NCBI GenBank assembly: GCA_963785645.1
Contig: CAWAWG010000007.1
Span: forward strand, 62,001 to 126,000
Source: Trebonia sp963785645
Lineage (GTDB): Bacteria; Actinomycetota; Actinomycetes; Streptosporangiales; Streptosporangiaceae
Length of the DNA: 64,000 nucleotides
Direction: 5' to 3'
Program-made: the position numbers and the translations under genes
Shown here: positions 44,104 to 52,009 of the stretch, one piece after another
How the letters are laid out: every line of letters begins with the position of its first letter
Numbering within the stretch: position 1 is the first letter of the stretch
The notes under the pieces: generated by a model
What the model was told of the DNA's origin: nothing
The model's input: the letters and a program-made list of their open reading frames with translations, nothing else
Database searches by the model: none

Positions 44104-44925
44104 TTACGTGGCGTCTGCCTCCGGCGGGCGCACTGTCGTGACGGTGCCGTCCCCCCACACGATCATGACGCAGGCAGGCGCCTGGCCCTGAGCCGCGCCC
44201 GGAATCGCCAGCAGGTCACGGCCGGGCGCCGCGGCTCGCTCGGACGGCTCCAGGCCCCGCTGTCCCGTCCGCCAGCCTGATGCGAGGCCGGAGCCGGGCT
44301 CCGTCCGCTGTGCGGGCGGCGGGAGCGCGCCGACCGGGTCACCCCGGCGGTCCTGTCCCGCCGCGGAGCCCGCGCTCTCGACGGCGTCGGCGGTGCTGGA
44401 AGCGCTCGCCTCGCGGAAGGCGTCGTGCAGCCTGAGCAGGTTTCCGCCGGCGTCGAGGATCGGGTCGGCGCTCTCCCAGAACAGACGGGACTGCCACAGA
44501 CGACCGGTCTCGGCGTGCCCGACCGTGGTGACGGAAACGCCTACCCGCCCGGCGAGTTCCGGCTGGGTCAGCCCCTTCGCGCGCCGTCTGGTCGCGAGTT
44601 CCACGGCCAGGGCGCGCGTCGCGGCAGTGAGATCACGCTCGCCCGGGGGCTGCGGTGGCCCCGCGACGCGGGGGCGGGCGTTGCGGCTCGGCCCGGGAGT
44701 GAGCAGGCCGTCCGCGATCAGGAGGCGCAGCGCCCGGCGGCAGGTGAGCGTCGAGTATCCGGTGATCCGGCTGAGCGCCGCGCCGCTGGGCGCCGGCTCT
44801 CCCGGCCGCAGGATGCCTTCGGCGATCTGGCCGCGGACGGCCGCAGCGACCCGTGCGTACTTCGGCACGCCCTTACTGGCGGTCAGGGCGCTGGCGGTTC
44901 GTGGAGCGGGCTGGGTGCGTGGCAT
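44104..44925 (-). CDS. Two-headed regulator: GntR-type plus XRE-type HTH
   Basis: 273 residues. Residues ~20-85 are a GntR winged helix ('YARVAAAVRGQIAEGILRPGEPAPSGAALSRITGYSTLTCRRALRLLIADGLL'); residues ~105-150 an XRE/Cro HTH ('LAVELATRRRAKGLTQPELAGRVGVSVTTVGHAETGRL'). The C-terminus is Pro/Arg-rich with 'CVMIVWGDGTVTTVRPP'. Such double-HTH proteins are common in actinomycetes. Upstream, ACTCGAC occurs twice 10 bp apart (44986-45001) in a near-palindromic GTATAGTCGAG context, a possible self-operator. Confidence 0.85.
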   Translation of the reverse strand: MPRTQPAPRTASALTASKGVPKYARVAAAVRGQIAEGILRPGEPAPSGAALSRITGYSTLTCRRALRLLIADGLLTPGPSRNARPRVAGPPQPPGERDLTAATRALAVELATRRRAKGLTQPELAGRVGVSVTTVGHAETGRLWQSRLFWESADPILDAGGNLLRLHDAFREASASSTADAVESAGSAAGQDRRGDPVGALPPPAQRTEPGSGLASGWRTGQRGLEPSERAAAPGRDLLAIPGAAQGQAPACVMIVWGDGTVTTVRPPEADAT

Positions 44926-44967
44926 GGATGCCTCTCCTATGGGCTCCGTCTGAAGGGGGGAACTACA

Positions 44968-45054
44968 GTGCCATACACGATGATACTCGACAGCACTCGA
45001 CTATACGCCAGTGACGGCACGCGCCGCGCCGCGGCGGTGCCCGTCTTTGCCTAG
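44968..45054 (+). CDS. Tiny ORF (28 aa) divergent from the regulator
   Basis: GTG with GGGGGG upstream; product 'PYTMILDSTRLYASDGTRR' followed by a short Ala/Val tail. It overlaps the putative operator of the divergent regulator. No family known to me; it might be a leader or regulated small protein. Confidence 0.3.
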   Translation: MPYTMILDSTRLYASDGTRRAAAVPVFA

Positions 45055-45128
45055 GAGGGCCGTCCCCGGCGTGTTGCCCGGGGAGGTCCCTGAGCGACGG
45101 GGAAGCCGCGGGCCGCCGCGGGCCGCCG

Positions 45129-46781
45129 CTACAGCGCCCCGGCGACCGCGCGGCCGGCGATCCGGCCGGAGAACAGGCAGCCGCCGAGGAAGGTCCCCTC
45201 CAGGGAGCGGTACCCGTGCATCCCGCCGCCGCCGAACCCGGCGGCCTCCCCCGCGGCGTACAGGCCGGGAACGGGGGCGCCGGATGCGTCAAGGACGCGG
45301 GAGGACAGGTCGGTGTGCAGGCCGCCGAGGGTCTTGCGGGTCAGCACGTGCAGCCGCACGGCGATCAGCGGCCCCGCCGCCGGGTCCAGCAGGGCGTGCG
45401 GGCGGGCGACCCGGATGAGGCGGTCGCCGAGGTAGGCCCGCGCCCGCCTGATCGCGCCGGCCTGGAAGTCCTTGCCGAACGAGCGCGTGGTGTCCGCGTC
45501 CCGCGTCCGGATCTCCCGCTCGATGGCGACGGCGTCGAGGGCCGGATCGGACCCGGTCAGCTCGTTCATCGCGGCGACCAGGCCGGGCACGTCCGGCGCG
45601 GTGACGAAGTCCTCGCCCTTGTCGAGGAACGCCTGGACCGGGCCGGGCACGGCGCCGCCGAACCGGCTGGCCAGCACCGCTTTGCGGTCCTTGCCGGTCA
45701 GGTCGGGGTTCTGCTCGCACCCCGACAGCGCGAACTCCCGGGCGATGATCTTCTTCGAGAGTACGAACCAGGAATGGTCGTAACCCGTGCGGCGCAGGCA
45801 GTCGAGCGTGCCGAGCGTGTCGGAACCCGGGTAAAGCGGCGGCGGCAGCCGCTTCCCGGTCGCGTCCAGCCACAGCGACGAGGGACCGGGCAGGATGCGG
45901 ATGCCGTGCGACGGCCAGAGCGGGCTGTAGTTGGCGATTCCCTCGACGTAGTGCCACATCCGGTCCCGGTTGATCACCGCGCCCCCGGCCCGCTCGGTGA
46001 TCCCGATCATCCGCCCGTCGACGTGGGCCGGCACGCCGCACAGCATGCGCGCGGGCGGCGTGCCCAGCCGGGCCGGCCACGCCTCGCGGACGAGGTCGTG
46101 GTTGCCGCCGATGCCGCCGGAGGTGACGACGACCGCCTGGGCGCGGAACGAGAACTCCCCGGTGCCCGCCCGTGACGACGGCATGCCGCGCGGCGTGCCG
46201 CTGGCCTCGAGGACGGTGCCGGACACGCCGTCCACCGCCCCGCCGGTGACGGTGAGCGCGTCGACCCGGTGCCGGAACCTGAACGTGACCAGGCCCGCCT
46301 CCGCCGCCGCCCGGACCCGCCGTTCGAACGGATCGACGACACCAGGCCCGCAGCCCCAGGTGACGTGAAAGCGGGGCACGCTGTTGCCGACGCCGCTGGC
46401 GAAGTGGCCGCCGCGCTCGGCCCATCCGACGACGGGGACGACCGAGTGCCCCATCGACGCGAGCCAGGCCCGCTTCTCCCCGGCGGCCCACTCGACGTAG
46501 GCCCGGGCCCATTTCCGCGGCCACTCGTCTTCCGGCCGGTCGAAGCCGGCCGTGCCCAGCCAGTCCTGCCAGGCCAGGTCCACGGAGTCGTGCACCCTCA
46601 GCCGGCGCTGCTCGGGCGAGTCGACGAAGAAGAGCCCGCCGAAGGACCACCACGCCTGCCCGCCGAGGGACTGCTCGGGCTCCTGGTCGAGGAGCAGCAC
46701 GCGCCGTCCCGCCTCGGCCGCCTCGGCCGCCGCGACAAGTCCGGCCAGCCCGGCACCCACCACGATCACGTCCGCGTCCAC
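45129..46781 (-). CDS. FAD-binding dehydrogenase (fumarate reductase/KstD-like)
   Basis: 550 residues. Dinucleotide motif 'VIVVGAGLAGLVAAAEAAEAGRRVLLLDQE', 'QSLGGQAWWSFGGLFF', 'AVVVTSGGIGGNHDLV' and the C-terminal FAD loop 'GLYAAGEAAGFGGGGMHGYRSLEGTFLGGCLFSGRIAG'. This is the FAD_binding_2 type that includes ketosteroid dehydrogenases and COG3573 'predicted oxidoreductases'; the sequence fits COG3573 better. Intact. Electron acceptor and substrate unknown. It follows the TetR gene by ~135 bp on the same strand, with a hairpin between. Confidence 0.88.
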   Translation of the reverse strand: MDADVIVVGAGLAGLVAAAEAAEAGRRVLLLDQEPEQSLGGQAWWSFGGLFFVDSPEQRRLRVHDSVDLAWQDWLGTAGFDRPEDEWPRKWARAYVEWAAGEKRAWLASMGHSVVPVVGWAERGGHFASGVGNSVPRFHVTWGCGPGVVDPFERRVRAAAEAGLVTFRFRHRVDALTVTGGAVDGVSGTVLEASGTPRGMPSSRAGTGEFSFRAQAVVVTSGGIGGNHDLVREAWPARLGTPPARMLCGVPAHVDGRMIGITERAGGAVINRDRMWHYVEGIANYSPLWPSHGIRILPGPSSLWLDATGKRLPPPLYPGSDTLGTLDCLRRTGYDHSWFVLSKKIIAREFALSGCEQNPDLTGKDRKAVLASRFGGAVPGPVQAFLDKGEDFVTAPDVPGLVAAMNELTGSDPALDAVAIEREIRTRDADTTRSFGKDFQAGAIRRARAYLGDRLIRVARPHALLDPAAGPLIAVRLHVLTRKTLGGLHTDLSSRVLDASGAPVPGLYAAGEAAGFGGGGMHGYRSLEGTFLGGCLFSGRIAGRAVAGAL

Positions 46782-46853
46782 CGAACCTCCTGCTCGTGAA
46801 TCCGGTTGTCCCGGCAGGCTCGCGCCGTGACCGAGCCCGTGGCGGCATTATCC

Positions 46854-46873
46854 CCGAAAACCCTACTTTTCGG
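46854..46873. terminator. Small hairpin after the tetR gene
   Basis: Arms CCGAAAA/TTTTCGG (46854-46860, 46867-46873), 6-nt loop. Lies between tetR and the flavoprotein gene; probable terminator. Confidence 0.45.
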
Positions 46874-46915
46874 TAACTTATCGGGTCGCGGCCCGGATGC
46901 CGGCGAACCGGGCAT

Positions 46916-47599
46916 TCAATCCGGGGGCGGGGTGCCGGGACGGAGGCCGGTGAGAATCCGGTCGAGGACCTCGCCGAGCGCCGCGCGCTCGGCCGCCGGG
47001 TCGACGGCGCGGGCGATGACCAGGCTCGCCTCGGTCAGCATGGCGATGAGCAGCCGGGCCAGGGCGCGCACCGGCACAGCGTCAAGGTCGCCCGCGGCCG
47101 CCGCGCGGTTCAGCCATTCCTCGAGGATGGTCCGCCCGTAGCGGTCGACCAGTTCCTCCCATGCGTCCGCGCCGAGCACGCGCGGGCCGTCGACGAGGAC
47201 GATCCGCTGGAAGTCGCCGCCGACGCAGACGTCGAGGAATGCGCTCACCCCGTCCCGGATCTCGGTCAGGGGCGATGTCGCCTCCGCGGCCAGCTGCTCG
47301 TCGATCAGCCGGGTCGCGACTTCCCCGGCGGCCTCCGCCATGACCGCGCGGAACAGGTCCGCCTTGTCACGGAAATGGTGGTACAGGGCCCCGCGCGTGA
47401 CCCGGGCCTCGGCGACGATCTGCTCGGTGCCCGTGCCGTCGAAACCCTGGGCCGCGAACAGCCGCCGCGCCGCCGCGAGCAGCGATTCCCTCGTGTCGGC
47501 GGCATGCTCGGCGCGCCGTGCGCGCGACCTGACGGCTGACGCTGCCGTCACCTCCGGGTCCGGGTCCGGCGCTGCCGGGGCTTGCGGATTCGCTGGCAT
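46916..47599 (-). CDS. TetR-family regulator
   Basis: About 227 residues. TetR_N HTH 'TRESLLAAARRLFAAQGFDGTGTEQIVAEARVTRGALYHHFRDKADLFRAVM', then a helical ligand domain ending 'LGEVLDRILTGLRPGTPPPD'. I prefer the second ATG (47599); the outer ATG (47617) lies inside the first palindrome of the repeat array. It is divergent from hpnH across that array and probably represses itself and hpnH. Confidence 0.87.
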   Translation of the reverse strand: MPANPQAPAAPDPDPEVTAASAVRSRARRAEHAADTRESLLAAARRLFAAQGFDGTGTEQIVAEARVTRGALYHHFRDKADLFRAVMAEAAGEVATRLIDEQLAAEATSPLTEIRDGVSAFLDVCVGGDFQRIVLVDGPRVLGADAWEELVDRYGRTILEEWLNRAAAAGDLDAVPVRALARLLIAMLTEASLVIARAVDPAAERAALGEVLDRILTGLRPGTPPPD

Positions 47600-47617
47600 A
47601 CAGCCATCATGTGACAT

Positions 47618-47743
47618 ACAGCGTGTATGTTCAATGCACCGTGCACGTTGGGTACACCGTGTTTGTCGCAGACACCGTGTTTGCCGGAAACAAGGTGCCT
47701 GTTAGAGACACGGCGTCCGCGAGAGACACGGTGCATGCTCAGC
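47618..47743. promoter_or_regulatory. Seven-unit, 18-bp-period palindrome array
   Basis: Units start at 47618, 47636, 47654, 47672, 47690, 47708 and 47726 with exact 18-bp steps. Each begins with a 9-bp near-palindrome around ACACCGTGT or ACACGGTGT (for example ACACCGTGTTTG twice). The first unit is part of the larger palindrome ACATACA-GCG-TGTATGT (47614-47630). It fills the whole tetR/hpnH control region. Cooperative TetR binding is the obvious reading; it is inference. Confidence 0.7.
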
Positions 47744-47796
47744 ACGTCCAGCAGTGAGCCTGAGGCCCAGATGCCACGAGAGACGGAGACTGGATC

Positions 47797-48801
47797 ATGG
47801 CGATGCCGTTTCACCTCACGGTGAAGCTCGGAACCTACCTGATGAAGCAGAAGCTCCGCGGCGTCAAGAAGTACCCGCTGATCATGGAGCTTGAGCCGTT
47901 GTACGCGTGCAACCTCAAGTGCGCCGGCTGCGGCAAGATCCAGCAGCCGCACACGCTGCTCAAGCAGCGGATGCCGGTCGAGCAGGCGGTCGCCGCCGTG
48001 GAGGAATGCGGCGCTCCGATGGTGTCGATCGCCGGCGGCGAGCCGCTGATGCACCCGCAGATCCACGAGATCACCGCCGAGCTGCTCAAGCGCAAGAAGT
48101 TCGTGGTGCTGTGCACCAACGCCGTGTTCCTGCCTAAGCACATCGACAAGTTCAAGCCGAACAAGAACTTCGCGTGGATGGTGCACCTGGACGGCGTCGG
48201 CGAGAAGCACGACGAGGCGGTCGCCAAGAAGGGCGTGTTCGACCAGGCCGTCGAGGCGATCAAGCTGGCGAAGTCGAAGGGCTTCGCGGTCTACACCAAC
48301 ACGACCGTGTTCAACACCGACACGCCGCAGGACCTGATCGAAACCCTGGACTACATCAACAACGAGCTGGGCGTCGACCGGCTGGAGATCGCCCCCGGCT
48401 ACGCCTACCAGAAGGCCCCCGACCAGGACCGCTTCCTGGGCGTGACCCAGACCCGCGAACTGTTCAGCAAGGCGTTTGCCGACGGCCGCCGCAAGAAGTG
48501 GCGGTTCAACCACTCCCCGCTCTACCTCGATTTCCTTGAGGGCAAGGCCGACTTCCAGTGCACCCCGTGGGGCGTGCCGCTGTACTCGCTGCAGGGCTGG
48601 CAGCGGCCGTGCTACCTGATGGACGACGGCTACGTCGACACCTGGAAGGAACTGCTGGAAACGACCGACTGGGAGAAGTTCGGCCGCGGCAAGGACCCGC
48701 GGTGCGACAACTGCATGGCGCACTGCGGCTACGAGCCGACCGCGGTCCTCGCGACCATGGACTCCCTGCGCGAGAGCCTGCGCGCCATGGTCAGCCACTG
48801 A
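47797..48801 (+). CDS. hpnH: HpnH, adenosyl-hopene transferase (radical SAM)
   Basis: 334 residues. Radical SAM motif 'CNLKCAGCGK', SAM-binding 'MVSIAGGEPLMHPQI', and the conserved C-terminal 'CTPWGVPLYSLQGWQRPCYLMDDGYVDTWKELLETTDWEKFGRGKDPRCDNCMAHCGYEPTAV'. It attaches the 5'-deoxyadenosyl group to diploptene, the first step to C35 hopanoids; cytoplasmic face of the membrane. ATG with GGAGA 6 nt upstream. Other hopanoid genes are not adjacent. Expression is likely set by the divergent TetR. Confidence 0.93.
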   Translation: MAMPFHLTVKLGTYLMKQKLRGVKKYPLIMELEPLYACNLKCAGCGKIQQPHTLLKQRMPVEQAVAAVEECGAPMVSIAGGEPLMHPQIHEITAELLKRKKFVVLCTNAVFLPKHIDKFKPNKNFAWMVHLDGVGEKHDEAVAKKGVFDQAVEAIKLAKSKGFAVYTNTTVFNTDTPQDLIETLDYINNELGVDRLEIAPGYAYQKAPDQDRFLGVTQTRELFSKAFADGRRKKWRFNHSPLYLDFLEGKADFQCTPWGVPLYSLQGWQRPCYLMDDGYVDTWKELLETTDWEKFGRGKDPRCDNCMAHCGYEPTAVLATMDSLRESLRAMVSH

Positions 48802-48873
48802 CCCGCGAAAAACCAAAGCCAGTAAGCAGCACTCCGAACGGTGCCGTGTTTCACGCTAACGATCATGCAGTTG

Positions 48874-48890
48874 TGCTACCGTACGTAGCA
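48874..48890. promoter_or_regulatory. Palindromic operator at the hicA-like start
   Basis: TGCTAC-CGTAC-GTAGCA covers 48874-48890, ending in the A of the ATG. Position suits autorepression of a toxin-antitoxin operon. Confidence 0.5.
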
Positions 48891-49093
48891 TGCCAAAGGC
48901 TGGACGGATTCTAGCCGCTCTAAAGCGCGACGGCTGGACAGAAGTGCGACGGTCCGGGTCGCACCGGGTGCTGGTGAAGGGCGCCCAGCAGCGCGTCTGG
49001 GCCTATCATGACGGTGTAGACCTTGGCGGGCCTGCCATATCGCGGCTCGCCAAGGACTACGGATGTACGTCAGCGGAGCTGCGCAAACTGTAG
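48890..49093 (+). CDS. HicA-like mRNA interferase
   Basis: 67 residues with the HicA dsRBD-like pattern: 'ILAALKRDGWTEVRRSGSHRVLVKG', including the catalytic His in 'GSHRVL', then 'AISRLAKDYGCTSAELRKL'. It would cleave mRNA when free of antitoxin. ATG immediately behind a palindrome and no ribosome site, so possibly leaderless. The partner gene follows after 8 nt. Confidence 0.82.
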   Translation: MPKAGRILAALKRDGWTEVRRSGSHRVLVKGAQQRVWAYHDGVDLGGPAISRLAKDYGCTSAELRKL

Positions 49094-49101
49094 GAGCATG
49101 C

Positions 49102-49326
49102 GTGACCATCGCATTGCGAGTAGAACTGTTCCACGACGAAGAAGCCGGTAACTGGCACTATCGAGTACCGGCTCTGCACATTAACGGCGGCGGCACCGCC
49201 ACCCGCGCCGAAGCTGAGCGGGACTGCCTGGCGGCCATCGACTTCACATTGGCAGGCGATCCTGCTGAGTACGATGACCAGACCGATGCCGTTACGTTCA
49301 AGGTGCAGGTGACGCCGGCAGCCTGA
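49102..49326 (+). CDS. HicB-like antitoxin, short form
   Basis: 74 residues from a GTG with GGAG upstream, 8 nt after the toxin-like gene. 'EAGNWHYRVPALHINGGGTATRAEAERDCLAAIDFTL' is the RNase-H-like HicB fold that plugs the toxin. It ends without the C-terminal ribbon-helix-helix or HTH of full HicB proteins, so who binds the operator is unclear. Confidence 0.75.
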   Translation: MTIALRVELFHDEEAGNWHYRVPALHINGGGTATRAEAERDCLAAIDFTLAGDPAEYDDQTDAVTFKVQVTPAA

Positions 49327-49343
49327 CGGCGCCGGTAAACGCT

Positions 49344-50219
49344 ATGGCTGACGTGCGGGCAACCGAACCGGATCACACGGCGGTACGGGTCGCGCTCTGG
49401 CGGGCGATGCACGTACAGGTGGACGCGCCGCCGCACGTGCTGGAGGACGAGATCGGTCTGCGGCTGGCGGATCCGGCCCCGGGCTGGCGGGAGAGGCCGG
49501 ACATGGACCCCGCGTTCACCGCCGGGTTCCGTGCCTCGATCGTGGCGCGGGCCCGGTTCATCGAGGACCTGGTCGCCGACCGGGCCGCCCACGGGACCGG
49601 GCAGTACGTCCTGCTCGGCGCCGGCCTCGACACGTTCGCCCAGCGCCGCCCCGACCTCGCCGCCCGGCTGCTGGTGTTCGAGGTGGACCAGCCCGGCACG
49701 CAGGCATGGAAGCGGCAGCGCCTGATCGACCTCGGCTACGGCGTCCCGGACTGGCTGCGCCTGGTCCCGGTGGACTTCGAAGACGGTGCTTCCCGGAAAG
49801 ACGGTGCTTCCTGGCGGGAGGAGGTCGTGAAGGCCGGCTTCGACGCGGCCCGGCCCGCGGTGGTGGCCTCCACCGGCGTCAGCATGTACCTGACGAGGGA
49901 GGCCAACCTGGCCACGTTGCGCGACCTCGCCACGCTCGCTCCCGGATCCACGGTCGCCATGACGTTCATGCTCCCCCTAGACCTCGTCGACGAGCCTGAC
50001 CGCCAGGGCTTCAGGATGGCGGAGAACGGTGCCAGGGCGTCCGGGACCCCGTTCATCAGCTTCTTCGCGCCGGAGGAATTCCTTGACCTGGCCCGCTCGG
50101 CGGGTTTCAGCGACGTGCGGCACGTGTCCGGGCACGATCTGGGCGACCGCTACTTCGCGGGCCCGAGCGACGGCCCGCGCATGTCGACCGGCGAGGACTT
50201 CCTGGTGGCGACCGCCTGA
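49344..50219 (+). CDS. SAM-dependent methyltransferase (LCM/PPM1 type)
   Basis: 291 residues of the actinobacterial 'TIGR00027/LCM' family: 'RARFIEDLVADRAAHGTGQYVLLGAGLDTFAQRRPDL', 'VFEVDQPGTQAWKRQRL', 'PAVVASTGVSMYLTREANLATLRDLATLAPGSTVAMTF'. These bind SAM and methylate mostly unknown small molecules. ATG start 17 nt after the HicB gene. A short duplication gives 'DGASRKDGASWREE'. Intact. Confidence 0.85.
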   Translation: MADVRATEPDHTAVRVALWRAMHVQVDAPPHVLEDEIGLRLADPAPGWRERPDMDPAFTAGFRASIVARARFIEDLVADRAAHGTGQYVLLGAGLDTFAQRRPDLAARLLVFEVDQPGTQAWKRQRLIDLGYGVPDWLRLVPVDFEDGASRKDGASWREEVVKAGFDAARPAVVASTGVSMYLTREANLATLRDLATLAPGSTVAMTFMLPLDLVDEPDRQGFRMAENGARASGTPFISFFAPEEFLDLARSAGFSDVRHVSGHDLGDRYFAGPSDGPRMSTGEDFLVATA

Positions 50220-50268
50220 CCGGCTCCGGCCTTACTTACCGCGGTCGCGTGGCACTAGCCTGGCGCCC

Positions 50269-50778
50269 ATGACTGTCCCCTTCCCGGAGCCGACCTCCCC
50301 GGCCGGATCCCGCGCCGAGGTGTTCGACCGCTACCTTCACTACTTCCGCGACCGGCTCGGCGCGAAGTTGCGCGGGCTGCCCCAGCAGGAGCTGCGCCGC
50401 AGCCGGCTGCTCAGCGGCTGGACGCCACTGGAACTGCTCAAGCACCTGACCTTTGTGGAGATGCGCTGGCTGGAGTGGGGATTCGAGGGCCGCGACGTCG
50501 CCGACCCGTGGGGCGACCGCCGCGACGGCCGCTGGTACGTCGCACCGGAGGAGACTCTCGACGGCCTGCTCGCCGCACTGGACGCCCAGGCGCGGCGCAG
50601 CAGCGAGATCATCGCCGCGCACGACCTCAGCGAGGCGGGTCAGCCGGGCGACCGCTGGGACGGCGAACCGCCCGCCACGCTGGAGCGGATCCTGTTCCAC
50701 CTGCTCCAGGAGTACGCCCGCCACCTGGGCCACCTGGATATCGTGTCCGAACTGGCCGGCGGCCCGACCGGCGAGTAA
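50269..50778 (+). CDS. DUF664/DinB-family protein
   Basis: 169 residues. Four-helix DinB fold: 'LKHLTFVEMRWLEWGFEGRDV' and 'ILFHLLQEYARHLGHLDIVSELAGG' provide the metal-binding His residues. In actinomycetes such proteins are often mycothiol-dependent S-transferases. TAGCCT lies 7 nt before the ATG, so the mRNA may be leaderless. A strong terminator follows. Confidence 0.85.
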   Translation: MTVPFPEPTSPAGSRAEVFDRYLHYFRDRLGAKLRGLPQQELRRSRLLSGWTPLELLKHLTFVEMRWLEWGFEGRDVADPWGDRRDGRWYVAPEETLDGLLAALDAQARRSSEIIAAHDLSEAGQPGDRWDGEPPATLERILFHLLQEYARHLGHLDIVSELAGGPTGE

Positions 50779-50783
50779 ACAGG

Positions 50784-50817
50784 ACTGCCCGTGCGGGGAC
50801 ATCCCCGCACGGGCAGT
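50784..50817. terminator. Strong hairpin terminator
   Basis: Perfect 16-bp stem (50784-50799, 50802-50817), 2-nt loop, 6 bp after the DinB stop. Also downstream of the convergent small gene. Confidence 0.8.
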
Positions 50818-50855
50818 TGCGTTTAGCCGTGTGCCCCCGTCTTCGGCGCACTGGC

Positions 50856-51005
50856 TTATGCTGCGGCCGACGCTGAATCGCCCTCGCCCGCCCGGCCCGC
50901 ATCGATCGCCTCGGCGATGAGCAGGCGGATCGCCCGGGAGAGGGCCTCGTCCAGTTCCGGGTCGGTAGCCCGCATTACGGTACCCATGTGTTCCATCTGC
51001 TCCAT
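50856..51005 (-). CDS. Small conserved-looking protein (49 aa)
   Basis: ATG at 51005 (or 50996 with GGAGCAG upstream). Product 'MRATDPELDEALSRAIRLL' then 'IAEAIDAGRAGEGD' and an Ala tail; helical and acidic. Too short for a domain call. It converges with the DinB gene onto the terminator. Confidence 0.45.
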   Translation of the reverse strand: MEQMEHMGTVMRATDPELDEALSRAIRLLIAEAIDAGRAGEGDSASAAA

Positions 51006-51160
51006 CCCCCCGCAGGTCACGAGATAACGGACTTAAGTTACACAGATGTAGTTCGTTCGTGATCAGACTACCGGTGGGCGTCTGCCGACGAAGCTGAATT
51101 TCGCACAAGTATCCACGCAAATGGCGAGCAAGCGTGTCGGCGTTTCCCGCTGCGTAAGCG

Positions 51161-52009
51161 TTACGTAAGCCCCCACCGCCTCCTGATCGCCTTGTTGGCC
51201 AGGCCGAACAGGCCGTCCACGATGACGCCGAGGATGAGGATCACGATCATGATCGCGATCGTGGACGCCATGTCGGCCTGGTCCTGGTACCCCTGGAACA
51301 GCTGGCCGATCGACGGCTGGCCGGCGACAAGCACCAGCAGCTCGGCGGTGAGCAGCGCGTGCCAGGTGAACGCCCAGGCCTGCTTGATCCCGGCCATGTA
51401 CGTGGGCAGCGCGGCGGGCATGATCAGGTGCCTGGTCAGGCTCAGCCCGCGCAGTCCCATGACCTTGCCTGCCTTGATCAGCAGCGGCGGGGTGTAGTCC
51501 ACGCCCGCGATCATCGCGTTGGCAACGGCCGGCGCGGCGGCCATCACGATGATGAACAGGATCGCCGAGGTGTACAGACCGAACAGGATGATCGCGAACG
51601 GGATCCAAGCCGCCGACGGCATCGTCTGCAGACCGGTGATCAGTGACCCGACCGCGGTGCGCAGCAGGGGGACACGGGCTACCAGGAGGCCCACGACGGT
51701 GCCGATGACCAGGGCGAGGGCGTAGCCGAGGACCGCCCGCTCCATGGTGTCGCCGATCGCGTGCCACAGCAGCCCGGTCCTGGCCTGGGCCCACAGGTTG
51801 GACAGCGTGACACCGGGGCCGGGCAGTACGTAGTGCTTCCAGCCGCTGAGGTGGACGAACTCCCAGACGACCCACACGAGCGCGACAGCGGCCGCTTTCG
51901 GCCAGACTGTGTTCCCTATGCGGACCGCCCGGTCGCGGGCGCCGGCGGCTCTGGTCTCGCCGCCCAGGTCGAGCGCGTCGAGCCCGGCGAGGGTGGTGTC
52001 ACTGGCCAT
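51161..52009 (-). CDS. ABC transporter permease, SsuC/TauC type
   Basis: 282 residues, six hydrophobic segments after an N-terminal soluble part ('VWPKAAAVALVWVVWEFVHLSGW', 'IILFGLYTSAILFIIVMAAAPAVANAM'). The EAA loop 'LIKAGKVMGLRGLSLTRHLIMPAALPTYMAGIKQAWAFTW' is typical of sulfonate/nitrate/taurine permeases. It overlaps the ATPase gene by 11 bp. Last gene of the three-gene operon. Confidence 0.9.
   Translation of the reverse strand: MASDTTLAGLDALDLGGETRAAGARDRAVRIGNTVWPKAAAVALVWVVWEFVHLSGWKHYVLPGPGVTLSNLWAQARTGLLWHAIGDTMERAVLGYALALVIGTVVGLLVARVPLLRTAVGSLITGLQTMPSAAWIPFAIILFGLYTSAILFIIVMAAAPAVANAMIAGVDYTPPLLIKAGKVMGLRGLSLTRHLIMPAALPTYMAGIKQAWAFTWHALLTAELLVLVAGQPSIGQLFQGYQDQADMASTIAIMIVILILGVIVDGLFGLANKAIRRRWGLT

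Noticed and set aside
47627..47824. 65-codon ORF with hexapeptide repeats (TPCLSQ, TPCLPE, TRCLLE)
   Set aside because: The repeats are the 18-bp DNA ladder read in frame; no ribosome site, and the divergent promoters must lie here.
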